Of a stretch of 64,000 nucleotides of DNA, positions 1-8,546 are shown piece by piece. The DNA is from Micromonospora phaseoli (lineage in GTDB: Bacteria; Actinomycetota; Actinomycetes; Mycobacteriales; Micromonosporaceae). The position numbers and the translations under genes were made by a program. Every line of letters starts with the position of its first letter. The first letter of the stretch is position 1. The stretch covers positions 62,001-126,000 of the forward strand of contig NZ_FNYV01000010.1 of NCBI RefSeq assembly GCF_900109115.1, given 5' to 3'. The notes under the pieces were generated by a model. That model was not told where the DNA came from and did not search any database. It saw only the letters and a list, made by a program, of their open reading frames with translations.

Positions 1-1881
1 CAGGCCGCCGTCGATCAGGTCGGCGCGGAGGTGTTGACCGGCGGCAGCCTGCGCGACGCGCTGCGGGATCTGCTGCGTCGGGGCCCACAGGGGCGGGGCG
101 GGCTGGACGGGCTGACCGCCCGCGCCCGCCGGCTGCGGCGGGAGGCGCTGCGTCGAGGCGACCTGGACGGCGCGGTGACCCGGGCCCGCGCTCTGCTCGA
201 CCAGGCGCTGGCCGCGGAGCGGGACGAGCTGGCCGGCCGCCAGGACGAGGCGGCCCGGTTCGCCGAGACGGTGCTGGGAAACCTGCCCCGCTCCACGGCA
301 CAGGCGGTGCGGGAGCTCTCCGGCTACCAGTGGGCCAGCGACGAGGCCCGGCAGACCTACCAGCGGATCCTCGGCGGGCTGCGGGAGGACGTGCTCGGCC
401 AGCGCTTCGCCGGACTGCGCGACTCGGCGCGGCTGACGGCCGACCCGGCGGTGCAGGAGCGGGTGGCCGAGATGATGCGGGACCTGAACGCCCTGCTGGC
501 CCGGCACGCCCGCACGGAGGACACCACCGACGCGTTCGCCGAGTTCATGCGCCGGCACGGCGAGTTCTTCCCGGAACGGCCGCGTGACGTCGATGAGCTG
601 ATCGACCTGCTCGCCCGGCGGTCGGCGGCCGGGCAGCGGCTGCTGAACTCGCTGTCGGAACGGCAGCGCGAAGAGTTGGCCGGCCTGATGCGCGAGTCGC
701 TCGGCGACCGGCTCGCCGGTGAACTGGCCGCGCTGGAGGGCAACCTGCGGGCGCTGCGGCCCGAGCTGCCCTGGGGGCGGGGCGAGCGGATGCAGGGCGG
801 CCAGCCGCTCGGTTACGGCGAGGCGACCGGGGCGCTCGACGAGGTCGCCGAGCTGGACGACCTGCTCGACCAGTTGGGCCAGGCGCATCCGGGGGCGACC
901 CTGGACGACATCGACGTCGACGCGGTCGCCCGGACGCTGGGCCGCGACGCCGCCGACGACGTACGCCGGCTCCGGGAGCTGGAGCGTGAGCTGCGTCGAC
1001 AGGGCTGGGTGACCCGCGACACCGAGGGCCTCACGTTGAGCCCGAAGGCGTTGCGCCGGCTCGGCGGCACCGCGCTGCGGCAGGTCTTCGCCGAGCTGAC
1101 CGCCGGCCCGCGAGGTCGACACGACCTGCGTTCGGCCGGGGCGGCCGGCGAGGTCAGCGGCGCCTCCCGGCCCTGGGAGTACGGCGACGAGCAGCCGCTG
1201 GACGTGGTGCGGACGTTGACCCGGGCGGTCTCCCGGGCCGGCCCGGGAGTGCCGGTGCAGCTGGCTGTGGAGGACTTCGAGGTCGTCGAGACCGAGCGGC
1301 GGGCGTCGGCGGCGGTCGCGCTCTGCGTCGACCTGTCGTACTCGATGATCTCGCAGGGGCGGTGGGGGCCGATGAAGCAGACCGGGCTGGCCCTGGCCCA
1401 CCTGATGGCGACCCGGTTCCCGCAGGACGCGTTGCAGATCATCGGGTTCGGTCGGCGGGCGGCCACGCTGACCCAACAGGAGTTGGCCGGGGTCGAGCCG
1501 GACATGACGCAGGGCACCAACCTGCAGCACGCGTTGCGGCTGGCCGGACGGCACCTGCGTCGCCACCCGGACGCCGAGCCGGTGGTGCTGGTGGTGACCG
1601 ACGGGGAACCGACCGCCCATCTCGACCCGGACGACGGCGAGGCGGTGTTCCACTGGCCGTCGCTGCCGGAGACGGTGCAGGCGACGATCCGGGAGGTGGA
1701 CCGGCTCGGCCGGTACGGGGCGACCCTGAACCTCTTCATGCTCGGTGACGACCCCGGGCTACGCCGCTTCGTCGACGCGGTGGCCCGCCGCAGTGGTGGC
1801 CGGGTCTTCACACCGGACGCCGACGACCTCGGCGAGTACGTGGTCAGCGACTACCTGCGGGCCCGCCGGGGTCGCCGCTAG
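1..1881 (+). CDS. VWA-domain protein, 5' partial
   Basis: Frame 1 is open from the first base to a TAG at 1879-1881, so the real start probably lies upstream; GTG at 31 is an internal possibility. The visible part is about 626 residues. The first two thirds are charged and helical. The last third is a von Willebrand A domain: metal-site motif DLSYS (Asp codon 1330, Ser codons 1336 and 1342), a Thr in QGTN at 1516 and a strand ending VTDG near 1600. Such long cytosolic VWA proteins usually work with a MoxR or magnesium-chelatase-like AAA ATPase; that partner would be upstream of the window and is inferred. The next gene converges on it. Confidence 0.85.
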   Translation, partial: QAAVDQVGAEVLTGGSLRDALRDLLRRGPQGRGGLDGLTARARRLRREALRRGDLDGAVTRARALLDQALAAERDELAGRQDEAARFAETVLGNLPRSTAQAVRELSGYQWASDEARQTYQRILGGLREDVLGQRFAGLRDSARLTADPAVQERVAEMMRDLNALLARHARTEDTTDAFAEFMRRHGEFFPERPRDVDELIDLLARRSAAGQRLLNSLSERQREELAGLMRESLGDRLAGELAALEGNLRALRPELPWGRGERMQGGQPLGYGEATGALDEVAELDDLLDQLGQAHPGATLDDIDVDAVARTLGRDAADDVRRLRELERELRRQGWVTRDTEGLTLSPKALRRLGGTALRQVFAELTAGPRGRHDLRSAGAAGEVSGASRPWEYGDEQPLDVVRTLTRAVSRAGPGVPVQLAVEDFEVVETERRASAAVALCVDLSYSMISQGRWGPMKQTGLALAHLMATRFPQDALQIIGFGRRAATLTQQELAGVEPDMTQGTNLQHALRLAGRHLRRHPDAEPVVLVVTDGEPTAHLDPDDGEAVFHWPSLPETVQATIREVDRLGRYGATLNLFMLGDDPGLRRFVDAVARRSGGRVFTPDADDLGEYVVSDYLRARRGRR

Positions 1882-1899
1882 GCTCCGCCGACCGATGCG

Positions 1900-2766
1900 C
1901 TAGAGGCGGAAGATCCGCACGATCAATGGCGTGTCGATAAGGGTGTGGGGTGCGATGGCGTGATACGCCCACAGGTGGACCCAGGCATTCCCGGTCCGTG
2001 TCGTGAGGAACGTCTTGAACGCGCCGGGCATGGTGTAGACGAGCAGGACCAGTCCGATCGAGGTGACGGCCTCGCCCAGGCTGGTGAAGCGAACCCAGGC
2101 GTCGCCGAGATGCAGGGCGGCGTAGGTGAGTCCACCCAGGATGACGGCGCCGGGGGTGCCGACCAGCCGGACGAGTCTCGGCACCAGGATGGCCTGGACG
2201 AAGACCAGGGTCGGTAGGCCGGTGCCCAGGAGGTACAGCACAAAGGTCAGCGGTACGCCCAGCGCCAGCTGGCGGCCGTCGAGAGCGAGGATCGCGGCGC
2301 TGAGACCGAGGAGCTGGGTGAGGCTTCCGGCCGCCAGGATGATCACGACGATCAGGGTGTCGCGGCGACGGTTCGTCGAGCGCAGGCAGAGCTGCGTGGA
2401 GCTGTAGCGGCGGCGGAACCAGAGGAAGGGCGCGACGGCGAAGGCGGTGAAGTTGTACGTGGCCCAGCCGATCGTCTCCGCCACACCGATGTGGTCCTCG
2501 GTGCCGACCAGGGTCCCGGCCAGGTGGAAGCTGATCGGGTGCCAGCCGAGGGCGTGCCCGAGCGCCACGCCCAGCAACTGTGCCAGCAGCCCGTAGAGCA
2601 GCAGGGCCAGCGTCTCGAAGCGGGCGACCGGATGGGCCGGTGCGCGGTCCGCGATCGCCGGAGCGGATCTTCGGGTGAGCAGCCAGACGATCGCCGCCAG
2701 GACGACGACCTCGACGGCGGCGCTGACGCCGATCAGCCCCAGATCTATTTGATACGAGTGTGTCAT
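1900..2766 (-). CDS. CPBP-like integral membrane protein
   Basis: 288 residues with about seven or eight hydrophobic segments. The C-terminal half resembles CPBP/Abi intramembrane proteases: a helix ending AALHLGD and a late helix containing HLWAYHAIAPH. The EExxxR catalytic pair expected of active CPBP glutamic proteases is not visible (the matching helix reads TLVFVQAILVPRL), so it may be an inactive or divergent member. It is transcribed divergently from a TetR regulator, with the start codons 35 bases apart around a palindrome, which suggests repression by that regulator. The function is inferred; it could simply be an uncharacterised membrane protein. Confidence 0.7.
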   Translation of the reverse strand: MTHSYQIDLGLIGVSAAVEVVVLAAIVWLLTRRSAPAIADRAPAHPVARFETLALLLYGLLAQLLGVALGHALGWHPISFHLAGTLVGTEDHIGVAETIGWATYNFTAFAVAPFLWFRRRYSSTQLCLRSTNRRRDTLIVVIILAAGSLTQLLGLSAAILALDGRQLALGVPLTFVLYLLGTGLPTLVFVQAILVPRLVRLVGTPGAVILGGLTYAALHLGDAWVRFTSLGEAVTSIGLVLLVYTMPGAFKTFLTTRTGNAWVHLWAYHAIAPHTLIDTPLIVRIFRL

Positions 2767-2777
2767 AAAGATTATTT

Positions 2778-2791
2778 AACACGGTCGTGTT
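2778..2791. promoter_or_regulatory. Palindromic operator between divergent genes
   Basis: AACACG-GT-CGTGTT is an inverted repeat with 6-base arms and a 2-base spacer, flanked by A/T-rich bases that are rare in this chromosome. It lies between the start codons at 2766 (minus) and 2802 (plus), a good site for the TetR product to control both genes. Confidence 0.65.
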
Positions 2792-2801
2792 ATAAAGGTC
2801 C

Positions 2802-3386
2802 ATGCCCAAAGTCGTGGATGCCGCTGCCCGTCGGGTGGAGCTGGCCGAGGCCGTCTGGCGGGTGGTGCGCCGCGGCGGCCTGGCCCACGCCTCGGTGCGG
2901 AACGTGGCGCTGGAGGCTGGTTTGTCGACCGGCTCGTTGCGCCATTCGTTCGGCTCCCAGTCCGAGTTGACGCTCTTCGCCATGCGGCTGGTCGCCGAGC
3001 GGATCCAGGCCCGGGTCGAGGCGGTCGGGGTCACCGGCGACCCGCAGGAGGTCGCCGGCCGCATGATCGAGGAGATGCTGCCGCTCGACGAGGACAGGCT
3101 GGCCGAGTGCCAGGTCTGGCTCTCCTTCTCGGCTCAGTCGGTGGTGGATCCGCAGCTCGGAGCCCTCCGGGAGGAGATGCACGGGCTGCTGTGGCACGCC
3201 TTCAGGTCAATGGTGGCCCGGGTCGCCGGTCCGGGTGCGGACCAGGGGCTGGAGGCGCGCCGCCTCTACGCCCTGGTCGACGGACTCATCCTGCACACGG
3301 TCCTGCACGGCGAGGACCCCGCCGGGGCCCGCTCCGTGATCCGCGCGCACCTCCGGCAGCTCGCCGACCCGACTCGTCGACCGTGA
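2802..3386 (+). CDS. TetR-family transcriptional regulator
   Basis: 194 residues. The N-terminal helix-turn-helix (residues ~27-50) has the typical order ASVRNVALEAGLSTGSLRHSF, as in BetI/AcrR-like TetR proteins, followed by an all-helical ligand-binding region with a BetI-like C-terminal half. The start ATG is 10 bases downstream of the palindrome at 2778-2791, so autorepression and control of the divergent membrane gene are likely. No enzyme gene nearby indicates the ligand. The downstream gene converges and is separated by a short hairpin. Confidence 0.85.
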   Translation: MPKVVDAAARRVELAEAVWRVVRRGGLAHASVRNVALEAGLSTGSLRHSFGSQSELTLFAMRLVAERIQARVEAVGVTGDPQEVAGRMIEEMLPLDEDRLAECQVWLSFSAQSVVDPQLGALREEMHGLLWHAFRSMVARVAGPGADQGLEARRLYALVDGLILHTVLHGEDPAGARSVIRAHLRQLADPTRRP

Positions 3387-3408
3387 GCACACCCGGGAGC
3401 CGGCCCGG

Positions 3409-3428
3409 AGCCGACGGGGCGGTCGGCT
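3409..3428. terminator. Short hairpin between convergent genes
   Basis: AGCCGAC / GTCGGCT, perfect 7-base arms around a 6-base loop, lying between the stop of the TetR gene (3386) and the stop of the lectin gene (3432). It probably serves both strands. There is no U-tract, as is common for actinobacterial terminators. Confidence 0.5.
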
Positions 3429-3431
3429 GAC

Positions 3432-4127
3432 TCACTGCAAGGCCCAGCGCTGGGCCGGGTTGCCGTCGCAGGGCGCCTGGACGATGTCGGTGCCGGCGTC
3501 GGCGCCACCGTCGCGGACCTGTGCGCACTTGCCGCTGTGCGCGGCCACCACCAGGGTCGCGCCGTCGACCGGCTGGAGCCGCCACTGCTGGTTGCCCTCG
3601 CCGTGGCAGCCGAACTGCTGCAACCGGGCACCGTCGTCGCCGCTGCCACCCTCGACGTCGAGGCACTGGTTGTGCGCGGCGTTGGTCAGCGTCACCGTCT
3701 CCGGGCCGAAGGCGGTGACCACCCACTGCTGCTCCGGTCCGCCGCTGCACTCGGCCAACTTGGCGACGGCCCGCTCGCCGTCGCCGTCGAGGCCGAGGCA
3801 GCGGCCCGAGCCGACGCCACGGAACACCTTCGGTCCGGCGATCGCGTCCGGGTCGGCGCTGGGGGAGGGCGAGGGGCTCGGCTCGGCTGATGTGGTGCTC
3901 GGCTCCGGCTCGCTCCCGGTCGGGCTCGGCTGCGCCGGTGGCGGGCTGGGCGCGGCCACCGTCGGTGCCGGTGCCGGTTCGCCGCCACCGAGCACCCCGG
4001 CGGCGAACAACACCCCGGCCAGTACGCCGACCAGCCCGACCGCCAGCGCCGCGATCAGCAGCGGGTCGTGGCGCGGCCCGGCCCGACGGGTGCCGTAGAC
4101 GGTGCCCGATCCATCGGTTTCCGACAT
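3432..4127 (-). CDS. Membrane-anchored ricin-type lectin domain protein
   Basis: 231 residues from the ATG at 4127; the frame stays open far upstream, but that part is antisense to the next gene. Residues ~23-47 form one transmembrane helix, followed by a Pro/Ser/Thr/Glu-rich linker of about 55 residues. The C-terminal ~125 residues form a ricin-B beta-trefoil: repeated GxCLxxxG units and three QQW/QRW signatures (EQQWVV, NQQWRL, AQRWAL), each with a paired Cys. The topology puts a carbohydrate-binding domain outside the cell on a flexible stalk. No catalytic domain is present. It is divergent from tmsA; a functional link is not evident. Confidence 0.82.
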   Translation of the reverse strand: MSETDGSGTVYGTRRAGPRHDPLLIAALAVGLVGVLAGVLFAAGVLGGGEPAPAPTVAAPSPPPAQPSPTGSEPEPSTTSAEPSPSPSPSADPDAIAGPKVFRGVGSGRCLGLDGDGERAVAKLAECSGGPEQQWVVTAFGPETVTLTNAAHNQCLDVEGGSGDDGARLQQFGCHGEGNQQWRLQPVDGATLVVAAHSGKCAQVRDGGADAGTDIVQAPCDGNPAQRWALQ

Positions 4128-4205
4128 GCCGGCATCCTGTCCCACAACGGCCGGCACCAGCCAGCCACCCCCGGCGGACATCCCCACACGGACTGCCGTG
4201 ACGCG

Positions 4206-4220
4206 TACAGTGATCCCATG
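4206..4220 (+). promoter_or_regulatory. Probable leaderless promoter -10 for tmsA
   Basis: TACAGT at 4206-4211 ends 7 bases before the ATG at 4218, and the bases between show no Shine-Dalgarno sequence. This is the layout of a leaderless actinobacterial transcript starting at or next to the initiation codon. No convincing -35 box is visible. Confidence 0.4.
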
Positions 4221-5597
4221 CACGCCGTGCGTGATCATGACCTGGCGGTGGCCCAGCTGCGACGGTCGTACGCTGCGGTGCCACCTGGTCAGCCGGTGCG
4301 GCTGGCCAAGCGCACCTCCAACCTGTTCCGCCCCCGCAACGCCCCCACCACAGGGCTCGACGTCAGCGGGCTCAGCGGTGTGCTGGGCGTCGATCCGGTC
4401 GCCCGCACCGCCGACGTGCAGGGCATGTGCACCTACGAACGGCTGGTCGACGCGACCCTCGCGCACGGCCTGATGCCGCTGGTGGTGCCGCAGTTGCGCA
4501 CCATCACCCTGGGCGGGGCGGTGACCGGGCTGGGCATCGAGTCGACCTCGTTCCGCAACGGCCTGCCGCACGAGTCGGTGACCGAGATGGACGTGCTCAC
4601 CGGCGCCGGGGAAGTGGTCACCGTCCGGCCGGAGGGTGAGCACGCCGACCTTTACGCGGCCTTCCCCAACTCGCTGGGCAGCCTCGGTTACGCCACCCGG
4701 CTGCGCATCGAGCTGCAACCGGTCCGCCGATACGTGGCGCTGCGCAACCTGCGGTTCGGCAACCTGACCGAGCTGACCGACGCGATCGCCGAGATCACCG
4801 CCACCGGCTCCTGGGCCGGCGTGAGCGTCGACGCGATGGACGGGGTGATGTTCAGCACCGACGAGGCGTACCTCGTGCTGGCGAGCTTCACCGACGACGT
4901 GCCGGCGGTCTCCGACTACACCGGCCAGGACATCTACTACCGCTCGCTGCGTCGGCGGCAGGACGACGCGCTGAGCACCCACGACTACCTGTGGCGCTGG
5001 GACACCGACTGGTTCTGGTGCTCCGCCGCGTTCGGCGCGCAGCATCCCGTGGTGCGTCGGTTGTGGCCGGCGCGGTGGCGGCGCAGCGACGTCTACCACC
5101 GCATCGTCCGCCTGGAGCACCGGCACCAGGTGGCCGGCCGGATCGACCGGTGGCGGGGCCAGCCGGCCCGGGAGCGGGTCGTGCAGGACGTGGAGGTCCC
5201 GCTGGAGCGCACCGCCGAGTTCCTGCACTGGTTCGCCCGGCGGGTGGGGATGACGCCGGTGTGGTTGTGCCCGCTGCGGCTGCGTGAGCCGGCGGGCGCC
5301 GGATCGGCCCGGTCCTGGCCGCTGTACCCGATGCGGCCGGGGCAGGACTACGTCAACATCGGGTTCTGGGGGAGCGTGCCGATCGCCGAGGGCGCCACCG
5401 ACGGTGACGTCAACCGGGAGATCGAGCGCGCGGTGTCGGAGGCGGGCGGGCACAAGTCGCTCTACTCCGACGCGTACTACGACCGGGATTCCTTCGACCG
5501 GCTCTACGGCGGCGACACGTGGCGTGCCGTCCGGGACCGGTACGACCCGGCGCATCGGCTGACCGGACTGTACGAAAAGGCGGTTGCACGAGCATGA
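4218..5597 (+). CDS. tmsA: FAD-dependent reductase for 10-methyl fatty acids (TmsA/BfaA-like)
   Basis: 459 residues from ATG 4218. The N-terminal half is an FAD-binding PCMH fold with the glycine-rich stretch ITLGGAVTGLGIES (residues ~96-109). The C-terminal half resembles the DIMINUTO/DWARF1-type oxidoreductases. It overlaps the downstream methyltransferase by ATGA at 5594-5597. In Mycobacterium this pair makes 10-methylstearic (tuberculostearic) acid: the methyltransferase forms a 10-methylene acyl chain on a phospholipid and the flavoprotein reduces it. The coupling of these two families here makes that role likely, and Micromonospora membranes are known to contain 10-methyl acids. The substrate chain length cannot be read from sequence. 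Confidence 0.82.
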   Translation: MHAVRDHDLAVAQLRRSYAAVPPGQPVRLAKRTSNLFRPRNAPTTGLDVSGLSGVLGVDPVARTADVQGMCTYERLVDATLAHGLMPLVVPQLRTITLGGAVTGLGIESTSFRNGLPHESVTEMDVLTGAGEVVTVRPEGEHADLYAAFPNSLGSLGYATRLRIELQPVRRYVALRNLRFGNLTELTDAIAEITATGSWAGVSVDAMDGVMFSTDEAYLVLASFTDDVPAVSDYTGQDIYYRSLRRRQDDALSTHDYLWRWDTDWFWCSAAFGAQHPVVRRLWPARWRRSDVYHRIVRLEHRHQVAGRIDRWRGQPARERVVQDVEVPLERTAEFLHWFARRVGMTPVWLCPLRLREPAGAGSARSWPLYPMRPGQDYVNIGFWGSVPIAEGATDGDVNREIERAVSEAGGHKSLYSDAYYDRDSFDRLYGGDTWRAVRDRYDPAHRLTGLYEKAVARA

Positions 5598-6934
5598 GCC
5601 TTACCGACCGAAGCCAGGGGGCGGCCGGCGCTCCCGCCACGCCGCCCCCGGGGGGCCGGCGGAGTGGCCCGACTGTGGCGGACATCGTCCGAGCGTTGAC
5701 CGCAGGCCCGCTGCCGGTACGCGTGCGCGGGTACGACGGCAGCGCCATCGGCCCGGCCGACGCCGGGATAACCCTGTCGATCCGATCCGAGCGGGGTTTG
5801 TCGTACCTGCTCACCGCCCCGGGCGACCTGGGCATGGCGCGGGCCTACGTCAGCGGGGACCTGGATTTGGAGGGCGTGCACCCGGGCGACCCGTACGAGG
5901 CGTTGCAGGTGCTCAAGGACGTGCGGGTACGGCCGCCGGCGTTGACCGAGGGGCTGGCGCTGGCCCGGGGGCTGGGCTGGGAGCGGCTGGTGCCGCCACC
6001 GGCGCCGCCGCAGGAGGCGCTGCCGCGCTGGAAGCGGATCCTGGGCGGCCTGCGGCACTCGCGAAGCCGCGACAGCAGCGCCATCCTGCACCACTACGAC
6101 GTGTCGAACGCCTTCTACGAGAAGGTGCTCGGCCCGTCGATGACGTACACCTGCGCGGTGTTCCGCAGCCCGGACGACACCCTGGAGCAGGCGCAGGCGA
6201 CCAAGTACGACCTGGTGGCCGGCAAGCTCGCGCTGCGGCCGGGGATGCGGCTGTTGGATGTGGGCTGCGGCTGGGGCGGCATGGTCCGGCACGCCGCCCG
6301 CGAGTACGGCGTCAAGGCGCTCGGGGTGACGTTGTCCCGGGCGCAGGCGCAGTGGGCGCAGGCGGCGATCGAGCGGGAGGGGCTGTCCGAACTGGCCGAG
6401 GTGCGGCACCTGGACTACCGCGACGCACCGCGCGAGCAGTTCGACGTGGTCTCCTCGATCGGGTTGACCGAGCACGTCGGGGTGCGCAACTACCCGAGCT
6501 ACTTCGGGTTCCTGCGGGACCGGCTGCGTCCGGAGGGACGGCTGCTGAACCACTGCATCACCCGGGCGGACAACCGGGCGCCGCACCGGTCGGGCGCGTT
6601 CATCGACCGGTACGTCTTCCCGGACGGGGAGTTGGCCGGGCCGGGCCGGGTGATCGGGGAGATCCACGACGCGGGGCTGGAGGTGCACCACGAGGAGAAC
6701 CTGCGCCAGCACTACGCGCTGACCCTGGCCGCCTGGTGCCGCAACCTCGTGCGGCACTGGGACTTCTGCGTCTCCGAGGTGGGTACGGCCACGGCCCGGG
6801 TGTGGGGTCTCTACATGGCCGGGTCGCGGCTGGCGTTCGAGCGCAACGGCATCCAGCTGCATCAGGTGCTGGCGACGCGCAACGGGCCGGACGCGGTGAG
6901 CGGCTATCCGCTACGTCCGGACTGGCTGCCCTGA
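5594..6934 (+). CDS. tmsB: SAM-dependent fatty-acyl methyltransferase (TmsB/BfaB-like)
   Basis: 446 residues of the cyclopropane-fatty-acyl-phospholipid synthase superfamily. An N-terminal accessory region (residues ~25-110) is followed by the family signature HHYDVSNAFYEKVLG (166-180), the SAM-binding loop LLDVGCGWGG (220-229) and a conserved TEHVG motif. The start ATG overlaps the tmsA stop, implying translational coupling. Paired with an FAD reductase it should methylenate C9-C10 of oleoyl phospholipid rather than make a cyclopropane. A 21-base perfect hairpin follows the stop, so the pair is probably a complete two-gene operon. Confidence 0.83.
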   Translation: MSLTDRSQGAAGAPATPPPGGRRSGPTVADIVRALTAGPLPVRVRGYDGSAIGPADAGITLSIRSERGLSYLLTAPGDLGMARAYVSGDLDLEGVHPGDPYEALQVLKDVRVRPPALTEGLALARGLGWERLVPPPAPPQEALPRWKRILGGLRHSRSRDSSAILHHYDVSNAFYEKVLGPSMTYTCAVFRSPDDTLEQAQATKYDLVAGKLALRPGMRLLDVGCGWGGMVRHAAREYGVKALGVTLSRAQAQWAQAAIEREGLSELAEVRHLDYRDAPREQFDVVSSIGLTEHVGVRNYPSYFGFLRDRLRPEGRLLNHCITRADNRAPHRSGAFIDRYVFPDGELAGPGRVIGEIHDAGLEVHHEENLRQHYALTLAAWCRNLVRHWDFCVSEVGTATARVWGLYMAGSRLAFERNGIQLHQVLATRNGPDAVSGYPLRPDWLP

Positions 6935-6939
6935 GCTGA

Positions 6940-6984
6940 GTCGACGAAGGCCGCGCCGGATTTTCCGGCGCGGCCTTCGTCGAC
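6940..6984 (+). terminator. Strong terminator after tmsAB
   Basis: A perfect inverted repeat with 21-base arms (6940-6960 and 6964-6984) and a TTT loop, starting 5 bases after the tmsB stop. It is among the longest perfect stems in the window and separates tmsAB from the following regulator. Confidence 0.85.
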
Positions 6985-6996
6985 CCGATTGACAAG

Positions 6997-7019
6997 CAAG
7001 TTTTTTACGTACAAACTTG
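6997..7019. promoter_or_regulatory. Operator-like inverted repeat before ArsR-type gene
   Basis: CAAGTTT and AAACTTG (7-base arms, 9-base A/T-rich spacer) end 7 bases before the ATG at 7027. The position suggests autoregulation by the helix-turn-helix protein it precedes. TTGACA at 6989-6994 is a plausible -35 element. Confidence 0.55.
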
Positions 7020-7026
7020 TTTTGCC

Positions 7027-7584
7027 ATGAAGGATGTCCTGTACCTGGAACAGATCGAGCAGGCCGAGGTGCTGCTGAAGCCGCAGCGCGTCGAGATCCT
7101 GCGGCAGCTGGCCGAGCCACGCACCTGCACCGCGGTGGCCGCCCGGCTGGAGCAGACGCCGCAGCGCGTCTACTACCACGTCAAGCAACTCGTCGCGGCC
7201 GGGCTGGTCGAGCAGGTCGACCAGCGCAAGGTCCGCGGCATCACCGAGGGCATCTACCAGGCGGCCGCCCGGTCGTACTGGCTCTCGCCCCGCCTGGTGG
7301 GGCGGATCGGACTGCGCCGGGCCCGCGACGAGCTGAGCCTGGGCTACCTGCTGGACCTGATGGAGGAGGTCCAGGCAGACGTCGCCGCCCTGGACCGCAC
7401 CGCGCCGGAGCTGCCCTCGATCGGCGTCGCCGGTGAGATCCGGGTGCCCGCCGAGCGTCGGCAGGAGTTCCTGCACGACCTGCAGTCCGCGCTGCAGGAC
7501 CTGTTCTCCCGCTACGGCGGCGCCGAAGGTGACGCCTTCAAGCTCGCCGTGGCCTGCTACCCGAAAGGGACCGACAATGACTGA
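7027..7584 (+). CDS. ArsR/HTH_20-type transcriptional regulator
   Basis: 185 residues. The winged helix spans residues ~15-80: RVEILRQLAEPRTCTAVAAR, then TPQRVYYHVKQLVAAGLVEQ as recognition helix and wing. The C-terminal ~90 residues are helical and of unknown ligand. Its stop overlaps the start of the SRPBCC gene by 8 bases, so the two are co-translated. Many actinobacteria pair an ArsR-like regulator with an AHSA1/SRPBCC protein; the inducing molecule is usually unknown. The inverted repeat at 6997-7019 is the likely operator. Confidence 0.85.
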   Translation: MKDVLYLEQIEQAEVLLKPQRVEILRQLAEPRTCTAVAARLEQTPQRVYYHVKQLVAAGLVEQVDQRKVRGITEGIYQAAARSYWLSPRLVGRIGLRRARDELSLGYLLDLMEEVQADVAALDRTAPELPSIGVAGEIRVPAERRQEFLHDLQSALQDLFSRYGGAEGDAFKLAVACYPKGTDND

Positions 7585-8434
7585 CCCGATGATCCTGGCC
7601 GCCCGATTCGCCGCGCCCGTCGCGCGGGTCCGCCAGGCGCTGACCGACCCGGCCGAGCTACGCGTCTGGCTGGCCGAGCACGCCGAGGTCGACCTGCCCG
7701 AGCGGTACGAGTTCTGGGGCCGCTACACGCCGGAGGGCGACGCCCCACACCAACGGCTGCTGCACGCCGACGACAACCGGCTGCGCCTGGGCTGGCTGCT
7801 CGACGGCGTGGAGACCACCACCGAGATCACCCTGCGCCCGGACGGACCGGACGCCACCGTGCTGACCCTGTCGCAGACCCACTTCGACTTCGCGGACGTG
7901 GTCAACGGCACCAGCATCCGGGGCGTCCTCCAGACCTACTGGGCCCTGGCGATCGCCAACCTCGAAGCCCACCTGGCCGGCAAGCCGCTGCTGCCGAAGA
8001 CCGACTTCACCGCCACCGACTTCCGGGGCGAGATGGTGATCGCCGCGCCGGCCGACAAGGTGTGGCAGTCGCTCACCGACTCCGAGCAGGCCAGCGCCTG
8101 GTTCGGCTACCCCATCGGGATCGAGCCCTGGGTCGGTGGCCGGTACGCCATGGGTGGCTTCGACAGCGGCTATGCGGCCAAGGTGGTCGACCTTGAGCCC
8201 GGCCGGCGGATGTCCGTCGACTGGGGACCGCCCGGCGTCACCAGCTGGGAGCTGGCCGAGTCCGAGGGACGGACGAAGCTGACCTTCGTGCAGAGCGGCT
8301 TCGACGAGCAGAACCCGCCCTACGCGGCCTGGTCCGGCACGGTCTCCGGGCTGGCCGAGCTGCGGCGCTTCCACGAGGTACCGGACTGGCAGCCGATCTG
8401 GCTGCCGGAGGAGATGGCCACCACGGCTGGTTGA
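7577..8434 (+). CDS. Tandem SRPBCC (AHSA1-like) domain protein
   Basis: 285 residues containing two START/AHSA1 folds in series. The first (residues ~5-140) begins with AARFAAPVARVRQALTDP. The second (~150-280) begins with GEMVIAAPADKVWQSLTDSE and carries the typical strand WVGGRYAMGGF. SRPBCC domains form a deep hydrophobic ligand cavity; AHSA1-type members may bind small lipophilic compounds or act as co-chaperones. It overlaps the upstream regulator by 8 bases, indicating one operon. The ligand is unknown. Confidence 0.82.
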   Translation: MTDPMILAARFAAPVARVRQALTDPAELRVWLAEHAEVDLPERYEFWGRYTPEGDAPHQRLLHADDNRLRLGWLLDGVETTTEITLRPDGPDATVLTLSQTHFDFADVVNGTSIRGVLQTYWALAIANLEAHLAGKPLLPKTDFTATDFRGEMVIAAPADKVWQSLTDSEQASAWFGYPIGIEPWVGGRYAMGGFDSGYAAKVVDLEPGRRMSVDWGPPGVTSWELAESEGRTKLTFVQSGFDEQNPPYAAWSGTVSGLAELRRFHEVPDWQPIWLPEEMATTAG

Positions 8435-8546
8435 GTCCACCCGGGCGGGGGCCCGACCCTGATCACCCGATGATCTCGGCCGGGCCCCGCAGGGCGAGGG
8501 TGTTGACGCGGGTGCCGGGCCGCTGACGCGGCTATCGTGGCGTGTC

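Noticed and set aside
1900-2766. Calling the membrane protein an active CPBP protease
   Set aside because: The EExxxR pair is missing, so only CPBP-like is claimed.
4128-5555. Long upstream extension of the lectin gene frame
   Set aside because: This part is antisense to tmsA; the ATG at 4127 precedes a normal membrane anchor.
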